This document shows positions 45,039-55,841 of a stretch of 64,000 nt of DNA, one piece after another. A program made the position numbers and the translations under genes. The stretch comes from Musa acuminata AAA Group (taxonomy: Eukaryota; Streptophyta; Magnoliopsida; Zingiberales; Musaceae), in NCBI RefSeq assembly GCF_036884655.1, contig NC_088340.1, positions 33,493,501 through 33,557,500 of the forward strand, given 5' to 3'. The notes beneath the pieces were generated by a model. It saw only the letters and a program-made list of their open reading frames with translations, made no database searches and was not told the DNA's origin. Numbering within the stretch: position 1 is the first letter of the stretch; the number at the start of each line of letters is the position of its first letter.

Positions 45039-45757
45039 TGTTGAATCTCGTATTTTGATGATGAAACCACTTGATATGTGTTTATGATTTAATCTGTGTT
45101 TTGAGTGACGCAGGATGCTTCGATTAGGATAAGACAATTAAAGTAGGAAAATCATGTTGTGCTGAAGGAATATGTCAGAACATTAGACGTCGGGTCGGTG
45201 GATCGGTCGACGTATCGACAGAAGGCTTCGGGCCATGGATTCGGGTATCGGGCCAAGAAGAGCGAGTATTGCGCCAAGGATATCGGAGTTGCGGAGTTAA
45301 CTGACCGATTGGGCAATAGGCCGCAAGAGAGGACGATGCGCCAAAGAATCAGATTAAGTGTCGAGGGACCAATGACATGCCGGACAACTTGATTAATTGC
45401 TTAGAAATAATTGTCTAGATCGAACTTTTGTTTTACATGTGCAAGATTAACTATGATAGCTTGAAGACATAAAGCAAGTCTACCGAAGTCAAGTTCGATG
45501 GGTGTTCGAGAGTCCGAAGATTTGTCGAAGATATTGCCGGAACCAACCGAGAAGTAATCGGGGACTTGTCGGAGTTTTTGGAAGTCCGCTGAAGAGATCG
45601 TCGGAGGTTCGCAGAGATCACCGAGAAGGCTCGGCTGCTTGCTGAACTCGCTACAAGATCGGGAGCCTGCTGGGAGTCCACCAGAAGAAATCTGAGGGTG
45701 TATCGGAAGTCCGCTGGAAGATCGTCGGAAAGCTCGCCGGAAGGAGACTCGACGTTT
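45039..45757 (+). repeat. 5' LTR of element B, first part
   Basis: TGTTGAATCTCG start, 719 bp, matching 54230-54948 of the 3' LTR. It is broken exactly at CGACGTTT by the TG of a C-family LTR. Confidence 0.9.
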
Positions 45758-46203
45758 TGTAACGGACAAACTTCTAAACAAGATGTTGGATGTAATGCTT
45801 ATGTATGTCCGTGTCTTTTGGCATGTTCATGCCTTGTACAGAATGTAAAGGGGCGGCCGAAGGCTTAATAGTCCCATTTTAGTTGGGTTGGTGGCCTCTT
45901 TAGGCTTGTAAATAAAGGTTGTGTCATGTGGACACGTTCGAGAGCTTTTCGGTCTGTAATGGACCATTTTACCCTTTGTTGTGCAACTATTCAGAGCTTG
46001 TAAAGTCTGTTTGTAATTTGCATTGTCTATGAAGTGTTTTTCGGACATGTTTGCTTGTGGATCCCGATTGAGGCGTTCTCTTTAACCCGTTCTCTCTTTT
46101 GTTGGTCCTAAGGGACAATGGGAGGCTTCGGGGAGGCTGACCTTTGCGGACGGACGCGCGAGGGTGCCGCACGCCTTAGGCAAAACCAGCTAAGGTCGTG
46201 ACA
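45758..46203 (+). repeat. 5' LTR of nested element C
   Basis: 446 bp, TGTAACGG to TCGTGACA, the same length as the solo LTR at 7013-7458. A TAAATAAAGG box lies near 45907-45916. Confidence 0.9.
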
Positions 46204-49200
46204 TTATGGTATCAGAGCGGGACAAGCACTCATAGAAACACTTGACATGCAAACGTGGGGGACCTAGCGGGGCTGCGTTGAGGGCAGTCAGCAACGCGCG
46301 ACCGTTTGAGGGAAAACGGGCATGGAGATGTAGGGAAAAGAGTCGCTCAGAGGAGCGGGCATCTAACATTGGCATTCAGGGGAATGGCCAACCCTTCGCG
46401 CAAGAGGCACCACGAGAACAGGTAAGCTTGGAAGAATTTGGAGCGCACAAAGGTTGGGATGGCTGAGTTTGAGCTACGGCTCAACGTTGACAACTATACT
46501 TGATGGTGCTCTAGGCAAGCGAGGCGCTTGGCAAGAATGAGACCATCCAAGGTGGAATTAGTTGCTCAACGACCAAAAGAGTTATGCAAAGCTCACAGAG
46601 GTGAGGGGAATTGCTAACTCGAAGAATTTGGTACTCATGCATGGGCTTGTATGCGGACGATGGAATGTTCGTGGCCATCCCAAGGTGACCGAGACTCGGC
46701 GCCATGGAGCATTGAAACTTTCTCTTCGGCATGCGAAGGATACGTCCGGAGGAGGCTGAAGTGTGCAACGAGTTCAGCATGTTGCTAGGCCTTGAGGGGT
46801 GCAGCGGTGGCTGTATTGACGTGTAGGCGCAATCTAGCAAGTGCGTTTGCAAGAGGCAGAACAATGCACGGTTTGTTCAGCAGATCGGAGTAGTCCAAGG
46901 GGATGGTGGTCTCTGAAACGAAGAGAGATGTTGCTCCAACGGGACAGTTATCCAGGAGGGATAAGTCTCGGCTCTCCAGAGGGAGAATCATGTGAGACGG
47001 ACTTCACATGTTGAGGAGGAAGTACCTCATAAACAACAACTCCACGAAGCTCAATGGACCGAGCAAGCAGCGAGGAGTTGTCGCATGATCTCGCTCGAGA
47101 GAATGCATTGGTGGATGCATTGCGAGATCAAGTGGGGGAGCGACCCAAAGCAACTCAAGGGAGGGCTGACCCGTGGAATGGTGGGCGCGAGGGCCACCAT
47201 CGACTCAATGCAAAAACGAGGAGCGGAGCAACTTGGGTGTAACTTGGCGAAGTACCCAAGCCGCATGAAGGGAGCCAGCATAGAAGTTGGAACATGGAGC
47301 AGAGGCACAGCGCTTTCCCTAGACAGAGGTCAAGGACATGAACTCTTGCAGAGGCAGGAGTAGAATCATGCTGTTCCCTGGGTCCTTCATTCTGACAGAG
47401 CGGACTCATCTTGCATGGTGCCAAAGACGAAGGGAGCTTCGGGGCACATGCACCTTATCTCGGAGGAGCATTCGATGGAGGAACTAAGGCGACTCAATTT
47501 GCGGAGGCGAAGTTGGGTACAGAAGGCCTTAGCACGGGGCAAGAGGACGCAGAGGCGGGTACTCTTGAAGAATATGCCACAGTGTTGCCATTCGAGTTGC
47601 TATGAAGGAAGCGGTGCGCAGTGGAGATTGTGCTGGTAGGGGCAGAGGCCCAGGATCCAGACAATGGTGCACAAATTACAGTGAAGTCGGTGGACTTCGG
47701 GAGCTACTAGGCAACGGACTGTCCTAGAGCGGTGCTTCATCTAGGTGTGACCCAAGAGTGGGTGGATGAAGGTCGATTGCCAAAGGAGCGAACAAAATCG
47801 AAGGTGGAGGAGACCCTGCGATGTATTGGCAGAGGCCACACATGGAGGGTTCACAATTCGAGTTTATTCCACAAGGATCAGAATGCAATGGAGATGTCAC
47901 CAGGAGGCGACATGGTGCAGCGGATCGTGGTGGAACAGTTCGTGGCAATGCGACACACACGACATTGTCCCGTGAGGGATGAGATCATATGGAGGTATGA
48001 TCGGGAGCTACTGGGAGCTCCGCTTTGGTGAACAACACGACGGCAAGAAGGGCTATGGATTCAAGGAGTGAAGGCCATGGTACCGCAAAGGCGGGTCTTC
48101 CGAGCGTGCACCAAATTTTGCATCGGATGAAAACCTTGGTCATCAACATATGGGGGCTGTGTTCCACCAAGGGAAAAGTTCGAATGCAAGTACCAGTGAG
48201 TTCCATGGGAGGGACTTGATCATACAGAAGTATGATCGAAGCAGCTGGAGAGTTGGACTGCTCCAGAGCTCATATTCGCTTAAGGGAGCCCGACAAGTCA
48301 GAGGACAAGGTCGAGTAAGCGAACGTTGCTACCAAGGAAGCTAAGGAGAACAGAATCGGTGCTAACTCTACAACGTGATGGCAGAGGCCATGCTTGGGAG
48401 TTGCAGTCTGTCTTTCCATCGACCAAACGGACTGCTTGGAGAACACAGTGGTGTTGAAGCAGGGGGTCGAAAGGGGCGAGGAAGCGACGACGAGTCCAGA
48501 GGGACTTAGCTACCCAAAATCAAGCATCAGTCAGAATGGAGGTGGACTCAGAGGAGTGCCATAGAGACATTTCTACTGATCATGCAGAAAAGGGATACAA
48601 AGGCGAGGCGACGGATAGTAGGGCCATGGGCATGCCAGCGCCATGGTACCGCAGAGGCGGGACTTCCGTGCAAGTCATTGATCCCTTGCTCTCATGGAGG
48701 GAGAGCGCTTGGTCGTGAAAGGGGCCGGGGAGGTGGAGCATGCAGAGGCAATCTCCAAGTACCGAGACAAGGCTGAAGGGCAGAGGCCAAGAAACTTTGT
48801 AAGACCGGTGTCAACAAGTTTCTCATCAAGATAGCCGTAAGTGAAGGACTTCGGGTCATGCAAGAGTGCACGACCAAGGAACAAAGCAAGCAGTACGCGG
48901 TGTTGTACCTTTGCTACTCAGTGGAGTAGGCGGCAGGGTTGATGGAGAAGACGGTACAATCCCAAAGGCGACCTCATCTATCAGAGAATTACTCCAAGTT
49001 GGGGTGAAAACTTCCCGCATTCCAGAAGTTCGATGGCATTGAGAAGGTGAATCACAGTAGCCAACTCAACGCAAGGAGTGCAAACACTTCAAGTACTTCA
49101 GAAGTGTGAGCAAAGAGCAGGCGAAGGCCAGTAACCAGCTCGATGCATGAAGTACAATCTCGAGGAGGCGGGCGAAGTCAAGTAACCTTTGCCTTCTCAA

Positions 49201-49240
49201 CTCTTAAGAGAATGGGCGAAACCGAGTACCCCAGTTCAAT
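46204..49240 (+). mobile_element. internal region of nested element C, non-coding, truncated
   Basis: About 3 kb of purine-rich DNA without coding frames beyond 125 codons and without any retroviral motif. It is fused at about 49236-49245 to the middle of a B LTR, across a shared TCAATT. Its own 3' LTR is missing. The matching outer copy has the C end at 57560-57704, where the text just before the LTR (TCGACGAGGACGTCGAAGG, then AAGTGAGGGAGAA) parallels the chromovirus end at 13005-13042. So C looks like a large non-autonomous derivative of a chromovirus. Confidence 0.75.
46207..46218 (+). promoter_or_regulatory. primer-binding site of element C
   Basis: TGGTATCAGAGC three bases after the LTR end, initiator tRNA-Met type. 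It shows that C is an LTR element despite lacking genes. Confidence 0.88.
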
Positions 49241-49729
49241 TATCAACAGAGAATATAACCTTTTGATAAGTTAGAGATTAAGAAAAAGTCTTAGCAAAGT
49301 CTTTAGCAAGTCTTGTTTTCAATTGTTTGAGTGTTCACCTCCCTCTTTCTCTTTGAAAATCTGTAAGAGTGTGAACCATTTATAAAAGGTTGTAAGAGGG
49401 GTATTTGTCCTTCCCCTTCAAAGTGATTTGCTTGTGGAAGTTGGGAGCCTCATCGAAGAAGGCTTCGCAAGTGGATGTAGGTCATTTTGACCGAACCACT
49501 TTAAATTGGTATGTTCCTTGAATGTGTGAGTGTTTACCTTTCTTAAACTGTTATTTACATAGCAGAAGCTTTCGGTTTTTATCTTCTCACTTTCCTCGAG
49601 CTACTTTCACCAAATCATTCATTGTCGAATCAAAATCTCTATGCATTTACGAAATCGTTTTCAAACTTACAAGTTTTAATCCGCTGCACTAATTCACCCC
49701 CCCCTCTTAGTGCCGCTCCGATCCTAACA
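49240..49729 (+). repeat. 5' LTR of element B, last part
   Basis: Matches 55350-55841 of the 3' LTR and ends CCTAACA. About 0.4 kb of LTR between the two parts has been deleted together with the end of element C. Confidence 0.9.
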
Positions 49730-49731
49730 AT

Positions 49732-49743
49732 TGGTATCAGAGC
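49732..49743 (+). promoter_or_regulatory. primer-binding site of element B
   Basis: TGGTATCAGAGC two bases after the LTR end. Confidence 0.88.
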
Positions 49744-49779
49744 CATGGTTTTCTACTTTGGTTTAACACCCAAATAGAA

Positions 49780-50724
49780 ATGGCTTTTTTCGGCCTTCAA
49801 GAGGGTTACTCTCTCATTCGTCCTCTCTTTTTCAATGGGATGAACAACACTAATTGGAACACTCGAATGAGAGTTTTCTTACTTTCTTTGGATTTGAATT
49901 TATGGCACATAGTCGAAAATAGATTTGAAATGTCTTCTCTTCCAATGAACCATTGGAATGATTTGGAGAAGAAGATGTTTTCTCTAAATGCAAAGGCTAT
50001 GAATGCCTTATATTGTGCACTTGACAAAAATGAATTTAATCGTGTTTCAAATTGTGATTCGGCTTTTGATATTTGAAGAACTCTTGAGGTCACTCATAAA
50101 GGCACTAGCCGAGTGAAAGAGTCCAAAATCAACATTCTTGTGCATTCTTACGAACTTTTCTAGATGAAACCAAGTGAGTCCATCAGAGACATGTACACCC
50201 GTTTCACGGATGTCATCAATGGACTTAAAGCTCTTGGTAAAGATTTTTCTAACTTTGAACTAGTAACTAAAATTTTAAGATCCCTTCCAAAGAGTTGGGA
50301 TCCAAAAGTTGCGGTCATTCAAGAGGCCAAGGACCTTAAAATATTTCCTCTCGAAGAACTAATTAGGTCTTTAATGACCTACGAAATGAACAATGCGACA
50401 AAAAGAGAACTCGAGAACAACCTTCCAAAGGACATGAGGGATTTAGGACATAGAACACATGAAGACCACTTGAGCATAAGCTCAAGTGATGGTGAAATTG
50501 AACTCCTCACTAATAAATTTAAAAAGTTAATAAAACAAAATTTTAAGAACAAAAAGAATAGAACTACTTGCTTTGAACGCAAGAAAAGAAATAAGAATTG
50601 GGATGAATCGAGCTCCTCCGAAGACGAGGAGAAAATCAAGAAAGACGATATGGCAAACTATGCCTTAACCACTTTCAATGATGAGATAATCGAAACCCCC
50701 CTAATTTACTTTGAAATTATATAA
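49780..50724 (+). pseudogene. element B gag, interrupted and truncated
   Basis: The frame begins with MAFFGLQEGYSLIRPLFF, 36 bases after the primer-binding site, and follows the Copia A gag for about 200 residues (WN-TRM, NALYCALDKNEFNRVS, LPKSWDPK). Stops at 50074-50076 and 50161-50163 replace Trp codons (W in FDIW and near ELF), leaving the frame otherwise intact. The zinc-knuckle region is degraded: CFERKK remains near 50572 but the full CCHC is not seen. After DDMANYAL the sequence leaves the family near 50690 and ends at a stop at 50724. Product absent; a relative would have to supply gag. Confidence 0.88.
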
Positions 50725-51283
50725 TTCTTTTCATAATGCACTTTTTTTGTAATTTAGTTTTGAATCAATTTTTTTTAAAATTAAATGTTTAAAAATGAAA
50801 ATGTAAAAATATGTTCATGACAATGAAAATTGCATGTTTTATGTTAATACAATAAAATGTTATATATAAATCTAATGCTTGTACACCTAGTAAGATTAAT
50901 CTTATGTATGTGCTTAAGAAGCAAGAATGTGTATTTTGATGATTTCCATATTGATTTTCAATGATGATGCATGGCTTTTGAATGGGAGGCTTGATGATTT
51001 TTTTATAAACCTTGTCTGTGGTTTTCAAACATGATGTATGGTTTTGACATATGAACAAAATTTGAGCATGCTAAGATAAAGTCAATCATATAAATTAAAA
51101 CTAAAGAATTTTTAGTTATCTATAAGAATCATTCAAAATTATGTTCAATAAAACCAATGCAAAATGATGGAATGAAAATATTAAATGTTTTGATACCATT
51201 TTATGCATGAGATTTTAAAAGTTATATATGATGATCTTGATGGTTTTTATGAAGAAATTTATTTTTTGATCCTAAATGATTGA

Positions 51284-51332
<49 letters not shown>

Positions 51333-54216
51333 CACAAAAAGGACAAAGGCATGCTTATATGAATCAACTAAATAGATAAAAGTATTTTTCTTAAAAATTC
51401 TTGGTTTGATGAATCTATTTTATCATCTTTTTATGAATCTCTTGAAAATAATTTTGATTTGATGATTTGAATTTGAATGAGCTTTATCTTGATTTTTCAA
51501 GATTTATAACTTGAGATTTACTCTATAAAAATCAGGATCTTTTATCCTCAATGTTCCTTTTTAGCATCTACTATCCAAATGAATTATGATTGGTATCATT
51601 GCTATATTTCTTCTTATCGTGCACTAAAGAGAAAATTTTCCTAAATGAATCGTGATTTTTCAGAACCACAATTCTTTTTATGATTCATAATGAATTGAGA
51701 AATTTTATATTCTTGAATTAATATCTTGTACTCCTACAAGATTGAATGAATTTTATCTATATCATAATCTCCTAAGATTTTTCTTGATTATTTAAGAGGA
51801 GATTTTTTAAAAGAAAACGTGTCTTTTAGTATTATCTTTTCGTGATATGATTTTTATGTAATTCTTTGTACTCATGAAATATTTATCTCATCATCCAATA
51901 ACTCTTCTTGATATTCATTATGTGATGAAATGAAATAATGCATGAAATACAAATAAGAAGTTAATGATCATGCATGATAGGATGTAATGAATTTTGACAT
52001 TTAGATACCATCATTTGAATAGCTATGATCATGTTGCCAAAATGATATATCATGAATGCTTGAATATCATGTATGATATACCCATATTGATCATTGAGTT
52101 ATTTGTATCATGCATAAAAAATGAAAGGTATAGTTTTGAAATTGTGCATTTTCAAATTTGAAAATATGATGATGTATAATGATGAAATTGTGTAATGAAA
52201 ATATTAAACATTTTGAAACCATGTTTTAGTGTCATACATAATGATCATGCTTAATAAATTTCGAAATTATACATGATGAATCTTACGATTTATGGATTAT
52301 TGATTTTTACTATAATGGAAGTGCCTTATTGATCTTTATTGTAATAAATCTTACACTTTCAGTTTTAAACATGATACATGTTTTTATTTGGCATAAATGA
52401 AATAAAATCATGTGAATTGAAACAACTAAAAAGTGGAAAATATTTTTTCCTTGAAAAATTATTTTTCTCTATCTTATTGATCTTGATGATTATTATGATA
52501 AATCTATGTATACCATTTTGAATCTCTTGAAAGTAATGTTGAGATTTTGATGAATTTGACGATTTGAATTTGAATGAGTTTGTATTCAAATTATGATCTT
52601 GATTTCTTGGATTTACTACTTGATATTCTTTTTTAATCACAATCTCTTCTTTGTATACCTACAATTTTTGTTATTTATAAAAAGAAGAGATTTGATAAAA
52701 TGAATCATGCCTTTTGGTATTCAAATGGTCTTATCTTTGATGATATGATTTCTTTGTATCTATGATACAAATGCCTTGAAATGATAGAAATATTTTACAC
52801 TTTTATGCTCTTCCCTACTTCTTTCTTGTTTACAATGATAAAATGAAAAAAGTTATGATCATGCATGGTAGGATGCAATTTGACAAAATTGATACCATCA
52901 TGATATGAAACATTTATGATTTGCAATGATGCATGCAATACTTGTGCTTTTTAATTATGATATGATGTATTACATATGATGTGAATCATGATTTAAAATG
53001 CTATGAGTTGTTGCTAAAATGATGTATTATAAATGTTGATTTAATGTTTTGTATTATGAATGCTCTAAATGATGAATGTTTGGTATCATGATCAAAATAT
53101 TGATAAATAGTTAAAAATTTTAGTATCATGGATGATATGCTCATAATGTTGATTGATTTATTCAATATCGTGCATGAATGAAATAAATGTTTTTGAAAAT
53201 GAGCATGTTTTAATTCGAAAATATAATGATGCACAAACAAGATTGATACTTACCTTTGTCATAATTGATATAAAGGGTCTTCCCTTCTTTTTGACCATGA
53301 TAAAGGGGGAGATAGCTAGCTTGCACAAGACAAGAGAAGCAAAAAATTACAAACATACACATCGCAAAAATGGGCAAAACTTATTAGCTTGCTCATCTCA
53401 AAAACAAAAAATGCTATCTTGTAATCTCAAGCAAATGTGCTATCTTGCCTATCTCAAGAAGCAAAACTTGCAACTAGGAAGCAAATAGGAAGCAAGAATT
53501 ATGAGCTTACACAAGAAAGCTATCTTGCATTTGCTTTCAAAATTTTTGCTAGCTTGTATATAGTAAAACTTGTATATCATAAAAATTGCTAGCTTGTAGT
53601 TTAAAGAGAAGCAAACAGTTGCTATCTCATGATGCTAAACATGCTAAACTTGCACTTTGCAATGGAAGCAAAATTGCAAGCTCAAACATTGCAAAGGAAG
53701 CAAAATTTGATAGCTTGCAACTTGCATATTTCAAAAAGCAAGAGTTGCTCTTTGAACATCTTAAAACTGCAAGCTTGCATGTTCTAAAATGTTGTAAAAT
53801 GTCGTAAGTAGGACATGCTATTTTACTATCTTGCATAGTTTTGATAGCTTGCATATTCTAATGTGATATAGCACTTGCTAAATTTTTGCTAGCCTGCATG
53901 ATGTAGCATTTACAAAATTTTTAAGTTTACAAATTGTATAATGATAAAACTTGATATCATGTTTTTCATGCAATAAGTTGAATTCATCTCTCAAATACAT
54001 AGAAAGTGACACTTCTCCTTTTTGTTGATGACAAAGGGGGAGAAGTATGATTATGTTATGCATGATGACGTGTTGTAAATATTCATGATGAATATTTGTA
54101 ATGACTTGAATTTGGCTTGAATTCAATATTCTAACAATATGGCATATTGATAGGGGGAGTTTGTTTAAACTCTGGGAGTTAAAGTTAACTCCGTCATCAA
54201 GTGATTGTCATCATCA
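50725..54216 (+). other. AT-rich non-coding tail of element B
   Basis: Very AT-rich DNA between gag and the 3' LTR, in the place of pol and the pol-LTR spacer. It contains two diverged ~1.06-kb repeats (about 51120-52185 and 52186-53240), an (AT)n run at 51286-51330, and a stretch at 53300-53900 full of AGCTTGCA and GCTATCTTGC words. Extra polypurine tracts lie at 53302-53314, 54033-54045 and 54151-54160. Short frames here show no protein features. Confidence 0.75.
51286..51330. repeat. (AT)n microsatellite, short allele
   Basis: About 45 bases here, against about 113 in the duplicated copy at 58592-58704. Confidence 0.95.
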
Positions 54217-54229
54217 AAAAGAGGGAGAT
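54217..54229 (+). promoter_or_regulatory. polypurine tract of element B
   Basis: AAAAAGAGGGAGAT directly before the 3' LTR. Confidence 0.85.
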
Positions 54230-55841
54230 TGTTGAATCTCGTATTTTGATGATGAAACCACTTGATATGTGTTTATGATTTAATCTACGTTTTGAGTAAC
54301 GTAGGATGCTTCGATCAAGATGAGACAATTAAAGGATGAAAATCATGTTGTGCCGGAGGAACATGTCAAAACATTGGACATCGGGCCGCTGGATCGGTTG
54401 ATGTATCGACAGAAGGCTTCGGGCCATGGATTTGGGCATCGAGCCAAGAAGAGCAGGTATTGGGCCAAGGATATCGAAGTTGCGGAGCCAACTGGCCGAT
54501 TGGGCAATAGGCCGCAAGAGAGGACGATGTGCCGAAGAATCGAATGAAGCGTCGAGGGACCAATGACATACCAGACAACTTGATTAATTGCTTAGGAGTA
54601 ATTATCTAGATTGAACTTTTGTTTTACATGTGTAGGATTAACTACGATAGCTTGAAGACATAAAGCAAGTCTACTAGAGTCAAGTTTGATGGGTGTTCGA
54701 GAGTCTGAATATTCGTCGGAGATGCTGTCGGAACCAATTGAGAAGAAATCGGGGACTTGTCGGAGTTTTCGGAAGTCCGCCGAAGAGATCGTCAGAGGTT
54801 CGTGGAGATCACCGAGAATGCTCGGCTACTCGCTGAACTCACCACAAGATCAGGAGCCTGCTGGGAGTCTGCCGGAAGAAATCCAAGGGTGTATCAGAAG
54901 TCCATCGGAAGATCACCGGAAAGCTCGCCGGAAGGAGACTCGACGTTTGTCGGTTGAAAACTTGCTTAGGAGTATGTTTTCAGGTGCGTAGTTTGCAGGT
55001 AATTAGGGTTAGGATTAACAAATAATCCAATATCCTGGTCAGGGGCCAATTGAGCCCGATATTACCTAGTTTGGGCCAGATTTAAAGCCCATCTAATGAC
55101 CCATAGGACCGGGCGGTGGCACCACCCAAAACCCGAGGATCGGGCGATGGTACCGTCGGACTGGGCGGTGGCACCACCCAGCACCCGAGAGGTCCAGCGG
55201 TGGCACCGCCGGACTAGGCGGTGGCACCGCCAGTACACTATCAGTGTCAGACACTAACAGGCGGTGGCACCGCCAGCATCGGGAACCCAAGAGAATTTAA
55301 AATTTAAAGCTCAAATTTAAATCCTCTTGGGGCCTATAAATGCCTCTCAATTCTCAATAGAGAAGACAACCTTTTGAGAAGTTAGAGATTGAGAAAAAGC
55401 CTTAGCAAAGTCTTTAGCAAGTCTTGTTTTCAATTGCTTGAGTGTTCACCTCCCTCTTTCTCGTTGAAAATCTGTAAGAGTGTGAACCACTTGTAAAAGG
55501 TTGTAAGAGGGGTATTTGTCCTTCCCCTTCAAAGTGATTTGCTAGTGAAAGTTGGGAGCCTCATCGAAGAAGGCTTCGCAAGTGGATGTAAGTCATTTTG
55601 ACCGAACCACTTTAAATTGGTGTGTTCCTTGAATGTGTAAGTGTTTACCTTTCTTAAACCGTTATTTACATAGCAGCAAGCTTTCGGTTTTTATCTTCTC
55701 ACTTTACTCAAGCTACTTTCACCAAGTCATTCATTGTCGAATCGAAATCTCTACTCATTTAGGAAATCATTTTCAAACTTATGAGTTTTAATCCGCTGCA
55801 CTAATTCATCGCCCCCTCTTAGTGTCGCTCCGATCCTAACA
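54230..55841 (+). repeat. 3' LTR of element B
   Basis: 1,612 bp. Palindromes of the form GGCGGTGGCACCGCC are at 55105-55280, about 60-230 bases upstream of the TATA box CCTATAAATG at 55333-55342. It ends GATCCTAACA, followed by ACATG. Confidence 0.93.

Larger units (their letters stand above)
45039..55841 (+). mobile_element. B-family Copia element with nested C insertion and pol loss
   Basis: Target duplication ACATG on both sides. The 5' LTR is in two parts, 45039-45757 and about 49240-49729. Between them lies a truncated element C. A tRNA-Met primer-binding site (49732-49743), a partial gag (49780-50724), a 3.5-kb AT-rich non-coding stretch, a polypurine tract (54217-54229) and the 3' LTR (54230-55841) follow. 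Protease, integrase, RT and RNase H are absent, so the copy can only be mobilised by a relative. Gag resembles that of Copia A but is distinct. Confidence 0.9.

Noticed and set aside
53153..53488. 111-codon frame in the AT-rich tail, repeated at 60527-60862
   Set aside because: Identity comes from the 7.3-kb duplication; low-complexity composition and no protein motif.
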